Positions 56,798 through 64,000 of a DNA stretch of 64,000 nucleotides are shown here, one piece after another (within the stretch, counting starts at the first letter, position 1; each line of letters starts with the position of its first letter). Where the stretch lies: positions 1 to 64,000 of the forward strand of contig CANQPD010000001.1 of assembly GCA_947625655.1 (NCBI GenBank). Reading direction: 5' to 3'. Source of the stretch: an uncultured Dysosmobacter sp. GTDB lineage: Bacteria; Bacillota; Clostridia; Oscillospirales; Oscillospiraceae. Under the pieces are notes generated by a model. It saw only the letters and a program-made list of their open reading frames with translations, had not been told where the DNA came from and did not search any database. The position numbers and the translations under genes were made by a program.

Positions 56798-58192
56798 TTG
56801 ATCTTCAGCAGCCTGACCTTTCTGTTTGCCTATCTGCCGCTGACGCTGGCGGTCTATTTCCTGACGCCCCTGCGGTGGCGGAATCTTGTGCTGCTGCTGG
56901 TCAGCCTGTTTTTCTATGGCTGGGGCGAGCCGGTGTACATCACCATCATGTTCCTCTCCATCCTCATCGACTACACCCATGGCCTGCTGGTGGAAAAACA
57001 TCGGGCCAATGACAAAAAGGCCCGGTGGTTCGTGGGGCAGTCCGTGGTGTTCAACCTGCTGCTCCTGGGCTTTTTCAAGTATTGGGACTTTCTGGCGGCA
57101 AACCTCTCCCTGCTCCCCGGCGTCAGGCTTCCGCAGCTGGGCATTCCGCTGCCCATCGGCATTTCCTTTTTTACCTTCCAGACCATGAGCTATACCATCG
57201 ATGTCTACCGCCAGGACGCCCCGGTGCAGCGGAACATCGTCAACTTCGGCGCCTTTGTCACCATGTTTCCCCAGCTGATCGCCGGGCCCATCGTGAAGTA
57301 TAAAACGGTGGCGGCGGAGCTGGACCGCCGGGTCCATACCACGGAGGACTTCGCCCTGGGCGCCCGCAGGTTTACAGTGGGCCTTGCCAAAAAAGTTTTG
57401 CTGGCCAACTCCATCGGCGCCCTGTGGGAGACCTGTCTGGCGGCCCAGGGCGCCGGAACGCTGACGGCGGCGGGGGGCTGGATGGGCCTGCTGGCCTTTG
57501 GCTTCCAGATCTATTTTGACTTTTCCGGCTACTCCGACATGGCCATCGGCCTGGGACGGATCTTCGGCTTTCGTTTCAACGAGAATTTTGACTATCCCTA
57601 TCTCTCCGCCTCCGTGACGGAGTTTTGGCGGCGGTGGCATATGTCCCTGACCTCCTGGTTCCGGGAGTACCTGTATATCCCCCTGGGCGGCAACCGGGGC
57701 GGCACGGCAAAGACCCTTCGGAACATTCTGATTGTCTGGTTCTGCACCGGCTTCTGGCACGGGGCCAGCTGGAATTTCATCCTTTGGGGCCTGTATTTCG
57801 CGGCATGGCTGATTTTGGAAAAATATGTGCTGCGCGGCGTATTGCGAAAAACGCCCGCCTTTATCAAGCACCTGTACACCTTGATCGTGGTATTTGTGGG
57901 CTGGGGCATTTTCGCCATGGAGGATCTGGGCGTCTGCGGGAAATACCTGGCGGCCTGCTTCGGCGGCGCCCCGCTGTGGAGCGCGGCGGATGGCTACCGC
58001 CTCCGCAGCTACGCCGTCACCTTCCTGGCGCTGATTTTGGCGTCCACCACCCTGGGGAAGCGCGGCTGGCAGCATCTGCCGGACCGGGCGCAAAAGGTCC
58101 TGACGCCGGTCCTGATGGCCCTGGGGCTGGTGGTCTGCACCGCCTATCTGGTGGACGGCAGCTACAACCCGTTCCTGTATTTCCGGTTCTGA
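56798..58192 (+). CDS. MBOAT-family O-acyltransferase (AlgI/DltB-like)
   Basis: A 464-aa polytopic protein from a TTG start (GAGGAGGGGACCCAT upstream). Family hallmarks are IFSSLTFLFAYLPLTLAVYF, LLGFFKYWDF, PIGISFFTFQTMSYTIDVYR, the WRRWHMSLTSWFREYLYIPLGG region and the catalytic-type His in CTGFWHGASWNFILWG. These enzymes pass acetyl groups through the membrane to an exopolysaccharide or wall polymer. The partner is the DHHW protein 13 bp downstream. Confidence 0.93.
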   Translation: MIFSSLTFLFAYLPLTLAVYFLTPLRWRNLVLLLVSLFFYGWGEPVYITIMFLSILIDYTHGLLVEKHRANDKKARWFVGQSVVFNLLLLGFFKYWDFLAANLSLLPGVRLPQLGIPLPIGISFFTFQTMSYTIDVYRQDAPVQRNIVNFGAFVTMFPQLIAGPIVKYKTVAAELDRRVHTTEDFALGARRFTVGLAKKVLLANSIGALWETCLAAQGAGTLTAAGGWMGLLAFGFQIYFDFSGYSDMAIGLGRIFGFRFNENFDYPYLSASVTEFWRRWHMSLTSWFREYLYIPLGGNRGGTAKTLRNILIVWFCTGFWHGASWNFILWGLYFAAWLILEKYVLRGVLRKTPAFIKHLYTLIVVFVGWGIFAMEDLGVCGKYLAACFGGAPLWSAADGYRLRSYAVTFLALILASTTLGKRGWQHLPDRAQKVLTPVLMALGLVVCTAYLVDGSYNPFLYFRF

Positions 58193-58205
58193 GGAGGGAA
58201 GCGAC

Positions 58206-59306
58206 ATGACAAAGACATACGGCCGCTTCCTGACGGCCTTTTTCTGCCTCTTTTTGGGGGGGCTGCTGGTGTGGCACATCCTGCTGCCGGACCGGGCGCA
58301 GTCCGAGACGGAAAACCGCACCCTGGCCCAGCTGCCCGCCTTTTCCTGGGAGAGCCTGAAGGACGGCAGCTATACGGCGGCGGTGGAGGAATACTTTGCC
58401 GACCAGTTCCCCCTGCGGGACGGCTGGACGGGCCTGAAGGCCCGGGCGGAGCGCTTCATCGGCAAGTCGGAGTTCAACGGCGTCTACCTCTGCGGCGACA
58501 CGCTGATCTCCAAGGTGGAGACGCCGGACGGGGAGCTGGTGGAGAAGAATTTAGACTATGTCCGGCGGCTGGCAGAGAAGACGGACATCCCGGTGACCCT
58601 GGGACTGATCCCCTCCGCGGCGGAGGTGTGGAAAGAAAAGCTCCCCGCCGGCGCGGAGAGCTGGGATCAGACGGCGCTGCTGGGGGGGAGCGGCATTGAC
58701 TTTCAAGAAGCGCTGGCCGCCCACGGAGATGAGCCTATCTTCTACCGCACGGACCATCACTGGACCACCCTGGGGGCCTTTTACGGGGCCAATGCTATCT
58801 TGGAGGCCCTGGGAATGGAACCATTAAAGGAAGATAACTTTACACCGGAGACCGCCAGCACAGACTTCAACGGCACCCTGTATTCCCAGTCCGGCATCCA
58901 CTGGCTGGCGCCGGATACCATGGAATTCTGGGTGGAAGAGGACGGCCTCTCCGTCACCTCCTGGCAGAACGGCCAGATGGAGGAAGCCGCCCTGTATGAC
59001 CGCTCCAGGCTTGCGGTCAAGGACAAATACGCCGCCTTCCTGGGCGGGAACCAGCCCCTGTGCGTCATCAGAAATGAAAACGCCCCCGCTGGAGCCGGAA
59101 AGCTCCTGATGATCCGGGACAGCTATTCCGACGCACTGGCGCCCTTCCTGGCCCAGCGCTTCTCCGAGGTTCATCTGCTGGACCTCCGGTACTACCGGGC
59201 TCCGGCGGCTCAGTACGCGGCGGAAAACGGCATCGACGAGATCTGCGTGCTCTACAGCGTCCAGAATTTCATCTCGGACCGGAATCTGGTGCTGCTGACC
59301 CAGTGA
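58206..59306 (+). CDS. DHHW-family protein (AlgJ/AlgX-like SGNH acetyltransferase)
   Basis: A 366-aa protein with an N-terminal anchor (FLTAFFCLFLGGLLVWHILL). The motif FYRTDHHWTTLGAFYGANAI (about 185) contains the D-H-H-W signature, and LLMIRDSYSDALAPFLA (about 300) carries the catalytic-type Ser. It is the extracellular acetyltransfer partner of the MBOAT protein, acting on a surface polymer that cannot be named from this window. The two genes form one unit. Confidence 0.9.
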   Translation: MTKTYGRFLTAFFCLFLGGLLVWHILLPDRAQSETENRTLAQLPAFSWESLKDGSYTAAVEEYFADQFPLRDGWTGLKARAERFIGKSEFNGVYLCGDTLISKVETPDGELVEKNLDYVRRLAEKTDIPVTLGLIPSAAEVWKEKLPAGAESWDQTALLGGSGIDFQEALAAHGDEPIFYRTDHHWTTLGAFYGANAILEALGMEPLKEDNFTPETASTDFNGTLYSQSGIHWLAPDTMEFWVEEDGLSVTSWQNGQMEEAALYDRSRLAVKDKYAAFLGGNQPLCVIRNENAPAGAGKLLMIRDSYSDALAPFLAQRFSEVHLLDLRYYRAPAAQYAAENGIDEICVLYSVQNFISDRNLVLLTQ

Positions 59307-59340
59307 GAACGCCCCGCAGGGAGGCGAAAGGAGGAGACCC

Positions 59341-60798
59341 ATGCATTTGACAGACCTGTCGTCCCCGCTGTGGGAGGCATACCGGGGCGCCTACGGCAGC
59401 GTCCGGCGGGAAATGGAGATCCTGATGGCCGGGCCGGAGGCCGCGCCGCCCCAGGAGAAGCTGCGCCGGCTGGACCCGGCGGAGAAGGACGGCTACCGCG
59501 TCGCCTTTGACAATTTGTGCGAGGAGCTCTCCCACCAGATGAGCTTTTACGAGGCCAGCTATCTGGTCCTGCCCTGGATGGTGGCGCTGCTGGAACAGAA
59601 GGAGGCAGAGGGGGACCTTCCGTGGCAGGTACTGATCCTCTCGGAAATGGGCCTGTGTCTCGCCGCGGACGTACCCTGGAACCACAACGGGAATGAGGTC
59701 CCCCGGGAGATCCTGGACAGCTATCAGGAGAGCGTCACGATCCTGGGCGAAAAGGCGAAGCAGCTTCTGTTCCAGAGGACGGAGGACCTGCGGCGGCTGG
59801 ACCGGGACACGCTGTCCCTGTTCTGCACGGGCCTTCCGGGGCTGCTGGGGGACCGGCGGATGGCCTTCGCCCTGGTCATGGGCTACTGGGAGACCTGTTA
59901 TGTCCAGTGCGGCAGCTGCGGCTATCTGGATGAGGAATTGGAACTGTCCGACCCGGTACAGCGCAAAAAGATCAAACCGGCCAAACGCCGCGCTTGGCAG
60001 CGGTGGGACCGGAAGCGCTGTGACGATACATACCTGTGGTACGGCAGCGCCCTGCACCTGCTGGGGGCGCGGGAGCTGGAGGAAAAGCTGGCCTTTTACT
60101 GCGGCACTTACACCTGCCCGCTCTGCGGCGCCAGGGGGCCGGTGCCGGAGGGGCTGATCCGGGCCTTTGACGGCAGCCGGCCCGCCGTGGAGCGGCCCCC
60201 TGAAAAACCGCAGAACACCTCCAGCCCCGGCGCTCGGGCGGAGCGGCCAGCGGCCACGCCCGCCTGCTCGCCGGAGGGCACCGACCTGATGGAGACGGAC
60301 AACGCCCTGACCCGGGCCGGCGAGATCTGCGCGGGGCTGTATCAGGACGTGGAGGCTCTGCTGGACGTGGGGGACATCCGGGGGGCGGCCGCACGGTGCG
60401 GGGAGCTGTTAAAGGAGGCCCCGGACTGGCGGCTGTATGTCCTGCAGGCCCACTGCTATAAGCGGCTGGGGAAGACGCCGGAGCTGGACCGCAGCCTGAC
60501 CGCCGCCCTGGAGCTGGCCCCGGACAATGTCCTTATACTCCGGGCCCGCTGCCCCACGGCGGCTACCACCAACCGCTACCGCCGCCACGTTGGGGACCTG
60601 ACCCGCCTGATGGAGCTGGACCCGGAGCACCTGGGGGTCTATCTGGTCAGCCGGGCCTACCGCCTCCACTGGACGGGAGACGACGAGGGCGCCCGCCAGG
60701 ACCTGCGGGCCGCCCGGGATTTGGGCGGCGGGCTGCTGCGGACTGCCGACTTCCGGTATCTCTGGCAGGAGCTGCTGCCGGAAGAGCCGCTGGGATAG
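59341..60798 (+). CDS. unknown protein with zinc-ribbon cysteines and TPR-like C-terminus, 485 aa
   Basis: A soluble protein. The N-terminal ~230 residues are helical (NLCEELSHQMSFYEASYLVLPWMVALLEQ), with CGSCGY (about 190) and, after a gap, CPLCGARG (about 262), which could form one zinc ribbon. A Pro/Ala-rich linker follows. The last 160 residues look like two or three TPR-type helical pairs (APDWRLYVLQAHCYKRLGKTPELDRSLTAAL). GAAAGGAGGAGACCC precedes the ATG. No family is recognised. It is a lone gene after the acetylation pair. Confidence 0.6.
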   Translation: MHLTDLSSPLWEAYRGAYGSVRREMEILMAGPEAAPPQEKLRRLDPAEKDGYRVAFDNLCEELSHQMSFYEASYLVLPWMVALLEQKEAEGDLPWQVLILSEMGLCLAADVPWNHNGNEVPREILDSYQESVTILGEKAKQLLFQRTEDLRRLDRDTLSLFCTGLPGLLGDRRMAFALVMGYWETCYVQCGSCGYLDEELELSDPVQRKKIKPAKRRAWQRWDRKRCDDTYLWYGSALHLLGARELEEKLAFYCGTYTCPLCGARGPVPEGLIRAFDGSRPAVERPPEKPQNTSSPGARAERPAATPACSPEGTDLMETDNALTRAGEICAGLYQDVEALLDVGDIRGAAARCGELLKEAPDWRLYVLQAHCYKRLGKTPELDRSLTAALELAPDNVLILRARCPTAATTNRYRRHVGDLTRLMELDPEHLGVYLVSRAYRLHWTGDDEGARQDLRAARDLGGGLLRTADFRYLWQELLPEEPLG

Positions 60799-60809
60799 AG
60801 CTGACAAAA

Positions 60810-61085
60810 AAGCGTACCCGTGAAAACGGGTACGCTTCAGGCTGTCGATCCCCCTGTTTGGAGAAAAAGCGTTTCGTTTCGCAGGGGGAGTACGAGGGGG
60901 CGGGAGCCCCTTCGTGTTGAATCGAATGCCTGCAAAAAGCCTGCGGCAGCAGGCGTTTGCGCCGCGAAGCGGCTGCTTTTTGGCCTGCGAAGCAGACAAA
61001 AAAGCGAGGCATTGTTCAGGCTGTCGAAAAAGTCCAACGGACTTTTTCGACAGCCTGAAGCGTACCCGTGAAAACGGGTACGCTT
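60810..61085 (+). repeat. terminator-associated repeat element, copy B with duplicated hairpins and perfect terminal repeats
   Basis: A 28-bp hairpin (AAGCGTACCCGT/ACGGGTACGCTT, loop GAAA) occurs at 60810-60837 and again, identical, at 61058-61085. The 220-bp insert between begins CAGGCTGTCGA and ends TCGACAGCCTG, perfect 11-bp terminal inverted repeats. Its right end forms the long hairpin with AAAAAGTCC/GGACTTTTT. It lies between two convergent genes. Confidence 0.88.
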
Positions 61086-61088
61086 TTT

Positions 61089-61520
61089 TCAATCCGTGGT
61101 GGTCTCGTAGGGCCAGTCGATGATGCCGCCGATGTCGGCCACATTGGTATAGCCCATTTTTTTCAGTTTCTCCGCCGCCTCCGCGCTGCGGCGGCCGGAA
61201 TGGCAGTAGAGCAGGATCTCCGCGTCCTTGTCGAAGACGATGGGCATGTCCGCTGTGATCTCCTCGTTGGGCAGGCAGACGGCGCCGGGGATGTGGCCCT
61301 GGTCATATTCCTCCTGGGTCCGGACGTCCAGCACCAGGGCGGCGTCATTTTCCTCCATCCGCCGCTTGGCCTCCTCCGGGGAGAGAACGTCACCTCTCGG
61401 CTTTTTTTCCGGCGGCGCTTTAGGAGCGGGAGCGTGGTTGGGGGTCATGCGGGCGGTGAGAAATTTGATGGCGGCCATGCCGAAGCAGATAATGGCGGCC
61501 ACGAGAAAGAGCTGCTGCAT
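61089..61520 (-). CDS. membrane-anchored rhodanese-domain protein
   Basis: A 143-aa protein from the ATG at 61520 (ACAGGAGG upstream). An N-terminal membrane helix (QLFLVAAIICFGMAAIKFL), a Pro/Lys linker, then a rhodanese domain (ALVLDVRTQEEYDQGHIPGA...ILLYCHSGRRSAEAAEKL) with the catalytic Cys in CHSGRRS. It may move sulfur or sense redox state at the membrane surface; the substrate is unknown. Confidence 0.9.
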   Translation of the reverse strand: MQQLFLVAAIICFGMAAIKFLTARMTPNHAPAPKAPPEKKPRGDVLSPEEAKRRMEENDAALVLDVRTQEEYDQGHIPGAVCLPNEEITADMPIVFDKDAEILLYCHSGRRSAEAAEKLKKMGYTNVADIGGIIDWPYETTTD

Positions 61521-61530
61521 GGTAAAAATT

Positions 61531-61578
61531 CCTCCTGTTTCGGATGTGTACTGCTGACAGTATACCCGAAACAGGAGG
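61531..61578 (-). promoter_or_regulatory. 13-bp inverted repeat covering the rhodanese ribosome site
   Basis: CCTCCTGTTTCGG (61531-61543) and CCGAAACAGGAGG (61566-61578) pair perfectly around 22 nt. The AGGAGG used by the rhodanese gene is in one arm, and TATACT sits in the loop. It may hide the ribosome site, act as operator, or be the terminator of the upstream gene (followed on the minus strand by AATTTTTA). Confidence 0.55.
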
Positions 61579-61600
61579 AAAAGGGAAGATATTTTGCCAA

Positions 61601-64000
61601 TCAATTGTCCAAAACTGTCAGAGAGACCGTTTTGGCGGACAGGTCCACCTCATAGCGGTAGGTACCTTTCAGGTGAACCAATATGTCGCCGTCCATCATT
61701 TTCCCCGGGAAGCTGACGCTGTATATGAATCTGCCGTCCGCAAACAGGCCGTTGTCCACAAGCGGTGTGCCGATCAGATTGTTTTTCGGCAGCGGAAGGT
61801 TCGCCAGGGTGCCGTCCGGGAAGCGGAGATACAGGTATTTCCAGGCAGAGGCGCCTGGGGAGACGCCGGTCAGGTTTCCGTTATAGGCGATATAGCCGTC
61901 CTGAGTTTGGGCGGTTTTGACGGCAAAGCCGATACTGTTTTCAACACCTCCGCCAGCTTCGCACCAGGCCCACCGCTCGTCATAGGTCATGGTGTCCGTT
62001 TCGGCGGACAGCGCCTGCCCGGAGAACTCTACATCCGCTTTGGTGAAAGTCTGAGCGGCGGTCTCCGCCGCAGCGGCGTCAAGCTGTGTTTTCAGCGTGT
62101 CCAGCAGTTCGCTGCCGGGGTTGACGGCGGTTTCCGCCGCTTCCACCGGGAAGCAGGTTCGGATGTCGGATGCGCGATAGCTCCCGCCCCGGGGCGTCCA
62201 GAACTCAATGAGCTGATATTGGCCGTTGACTGCGGCGAAGGTGAGGGCGGCAGCCTCGGCGCCGCCGGTTGACATTTGGTAACCGCTTCCCGCCGGCTCA
62301 TAGTCCCCGAACTGGAACAGAAGGTAGACGGTGCAGGTGCTGCCGGTTCGGGCCGTGTCCAGAACGCTGTGGGCTTCGGCGTGGAAGGCGTAGGCGTGGC
62401 CGGAGGCGTTTTCGCGGTGATCCAGGATGGACGCGTGGATGGCGGTGTCCAGATCCGTGTATGTCCCGCCGATGCCGCCGGGAGTGATGCCGGTTTGATC
62501 CAGCAGCTCCCTCCAGAATGTCTGGCCGTTGGCGTCCAGATCCCTGATGCCCCAGGCGGCGGTCTGCATGGCATCCCGGAAGAGGCCGCGTTCATTCTCG
62601 CCGCCTTGGTTGTGGAAGGAGGCCAGCGCCTGGATCACGGCCCTCCGCTCGGCGGCGGGATGGGTCCCCATCCGATTGAGGAAGTAGGGAGGGTAGCCGC
62701 AGTAGAACATGTGCAGCAGGGTGTCCGCGTCCAACTGCGATGGGGCCAGCAGGCCGTTTTCCAGCAGCACCATGGCCAGCTCGGCCCGGAAGGCCGGGGC
62801 GTCGGGGGAGGTGTCGAAGGCGATCTCGCCGTCCAGCAGGGTGTAGCGGCCGCCGTCCATTAAGAACACCAGATAGCCGGAACTGAGGCCGCTGACCCAG
62901 CCGTCCTCTGTCATTTCCATGCCTCCGGCCAGCGCCACCGCCTCCGGCCGGGCGGCGTGATATGCACAGCCCATCTGATAGACCGCCGCCGTGACGGAAG
63001 CGTCGCCGAACGCCGTGACGGCGGCCGGAGCCAGATAGGAGATGCGCCAGCCGTCATACCGGGCGTCCGCGGCCCAGTCCTGGGCGCGGAAGGCTTCAAA
63101 CTCCGCCGCCGCTTTTTCCTGCGCCGCCGCCAGCACCGCTGGAGGGGCCGAGATCTCCGCGGCCTGCGGCCCCTCCGCGATGCGGGCTTGCAGCCGCTGC
63201 CAGAGGGCCTGGGCCTCCGGCGTGAAGTCGGAAGGCCACCTGTCTATATAGCTCACGCAGGAGGCGTAGGCCTCCGCCCCGCTGTCACTGCCGCCCAGGG
63301 CGATATAAGTGCCCAGCTTCTCGATCACTGCCGTCTGCACGGCCTCCGGCTGATTTTCTGCCAGACGGTTCAGGAAAGCGGCGGGCTGGCCGGAGAGCAT
63401 CTCCAGAAGCGTCTGCCCGTCCACGTCCTCCAGGGCCAGCAGGCCCATGGACGTCAGCTGGTTGACCATGTCGGTGCGGAACAGCTCCGTGCCGGGGGCG
63501 CAGTCGTTCTCCATGGCGGTGTAAAGATGGGCGCGGTTCCCGCTCTCATCCACCTGGAAATACAGGTAGTCGCAGCTGGGATAGCCGATCATGCACCAGC
63601 CGTCCTCAGTGATATAGCTGCCGCCCGCCAGCAAGACCTGATGCTTTGTGGAGGTGTGGCACTCATAACCCAACCGCCAGACCTCGATCCGCAGGCCGCC
63701 GATGTCCTCGTAATAGGGGCCGGACAGGTCTGTGATGCGCCAGTCGTCGTAGTCGTCCTGGACTTCAACCATGTCCCCGTCCACCAGATCGTAGCAGGGG
63801 ACGCCCTGGACGTACCGGCTCAAGACATATTCCCTGGCGATAGCCAGCACGTCCTCCGGCGCGTTGACCGTGTCCTTCACATGGTCTGTGTAAGTGGTCT
63901 CGTCCCGGTAGAGCAGCAGCTCGCTGCCGTTGAAGTACAGATAGCGGGTGGCGGTGCCCTGCATGTCGCTGTCCGGGATGGGTACCTCGCCGGAGAGGGA
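61601..64000 (-). CDS. large protein, partial at window edge; C-terminus resembles M56/BlaR1-family proteins
   Basis: Open to the window end (800 codons seen, start missing). The visible part has two repeats of a soluble domain with the pattern DDWRITDLSGPYYEDIGGLR...YECHTSTKHQVLLAGGSYIT and DGWRISYLAPAAVTAFGDAS...MEMTEDGWVSG. A C-terminal domain follows (TCTVYLLFQFGDYEPAGSGY ... QLIEFWTPRGGSYRASDIRTCFP) of the kind found at the end of Clostridia M56 (BlaR1-type) sensor peptidases. No zinc HExxH motif is in the visible part. A signal-sensing role is an inference. Confidence 0.6.
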   Translation of the reverse strand, partial: SLSGEVPIPDSDMQGTATRYLYFNGSELLLYRDETTYTDHVKDTVNAPEDVLAIAREYVLSRYVQGVPCYDLVDGDMVEVQDDYDDWRITDLSGPYYEDIGGLRIEVWRLGYECHTSTKHQVLLAGGSYITEDGWCMIGYPSCDYLYFQVDESGNRAHLYTAMENDCAPGTELFRTDMVNQLTSMGLLALEDVDGQTLLEMLSGQPAAFLNRLAENQPEAVQTAVIEKLGTYIALGGSDSGAEAYASCVSYIDRWPSDFTPEAQALWQRLQARIAEGPQAAEISAPPAVLAAAQEKAAAEFEAFRAQDWAADARYDGWRISYLAPAAVTAFGDASVTAAVYQMGCAYHAARPEAVALAGGMEMTEDGWVSGLSSGYLVFLMDGGRYTLLDGEIAFDTSPDAPAFRAELAMVLLENGLLAPSQLDADTLLHMFYCGYPPYFLNRMGTHPAAERRAVIQALASFHNQGGENERGLFRDAMQTAAWGIRDLDANGQTFWRELLDQTGITPGGIGGTYTDLDTAIHASILDHRENASGHAYAFHAEAHSVLDTARTGSTCTVYLLFQFGDYEPAGSGYQMSTGGAEAAALTFAAVNGQYQLIEFWTPRGGSYRASDIRTCFPVEAAETAVNPGSELLDTLKTQLDAAAAETAAQTFTKADVEFSGQALSAETDTMTYDERWAWCEAGGGVENSIGFAVKTAQTQDGYIAYNGNLTGVSPGASAWKYLYLRFPDGTLANLPLPKNNLIGTPLVDNGLFADGRFIYSVSFPGKMMDGDILVHLKGTYRYEVDLSAKTVSLTVLDN

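Noticed and set aside
56146-58321. Long minus-strand frames opposite the lipoprotein, MBOAT and DHHW genes
   Set aside because: They are antisense shadows rich in Gln/His/Arg/Gly and lack ribosome sites; the plus-strand genes have clear families.

Overview
The window looks like a chromosome segment of a GC-rich, spore-forming Clostridia bacterium, most likely a gut Oscillospiraceae (Flavonifractor/Lawsonibacter/Oscillibacter-like). The reasons are a complete spoIIAA-spoIIAB-sigF operon, sortase-assembled pili, Firmicutes-type LexA boxes and GC-rich codon use. The genus is an inference from gene content and style, not from a search.

Layout. (1) 1-8310: an integrated inovirus-like (filamentous ssDNA) phage whose left end may lie outside the window. 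It has an IS30-family transposase, a Zot-type assembly ATPase, five small membrane proteins, a large anchored attachment-protein candidate, a pVIII-like coat protein, a tRNA-Gln-like gene, an HUH replication protein and a candidate ssDNA-binding protein. Six related ~53-bp dyads (GTAACACAA...TTGTGTTAC) sit at the module borders. (2) 8443-12454: rpmG-secE-nusG-rplK-rplA and rplJ-rplL, with two near-consensus promoters, an L10-type attenuator leader and an array of six hairpins. (3) 12.5-16.3 kb: DUF554 protein, tcdA, a parvulin foldase, a probable 6S RNA and a DUF1292 protein. (4) 16.6-25.2 kb: class A PBP, VWA/MoxR pair with a structured leader, ECF sigma/anti-sigma pair, and a frameshifted HTH membrane regulator. 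(5) 25.2-31.2 kb: ygfK and ssnA (selenium/purine-type catabolism), ssnA having a terminator-type leader, then a lipoprotein. (6) 31.3-36.3 kb: AGCS symporter, hemolysin III protein, and an AT-richer island of an HTH-membrane regulator and three small exported proteins. (7) 36.5-42 kb: upp, tsaB-tsaE, FtsW/RodA-like protein, SLH protein, AraC regulator. (8) 42.1-46.3 kb: the sporulation operon, then an SOS-type promoter driving a 41-aa membrane protein and a radical SAM/DUF4130 DNA repair pair. (9) 46.5-54.6 kb: a tyrosine recombinase, an apparent invertible promoter segment and a pilus operon (three pilins, two sortases). (10) 55-64 kb: threonine aldolase, DUF4358 lipoprotein, MBOAT/DHHW acetylation pair, a zinc-ribbon/TPR protein, a rhodanese, and a partial large protein resembling M56/BlaR1 C-terminal regions.

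Three features stand out. First, 17-bp inverted repeats (47323-47339 and 47576-47592, one mismatch) flank 236 bp with a consensus-like promoter, between the recombinase gene and the pilus operon. The promoter points away from the pili, so this looks like a phase switch captured OFF. Second, a ~220-bp intergenic element occurs four times (19.3, 39.7, 54.7, 60.8 kb). Three copies are flanked by direct duplications of the entire local terminator hairpin (22, 32 and 28 bp). Third, the inovirus has dyad-bounded modules and carries a tRNA-like gene.

Four genes (24.4, 35.85, 46.67 and 49.4 kb) carry single frameshifts. These may be real, phase-variable, or sequencing errors; raw reads would decide.
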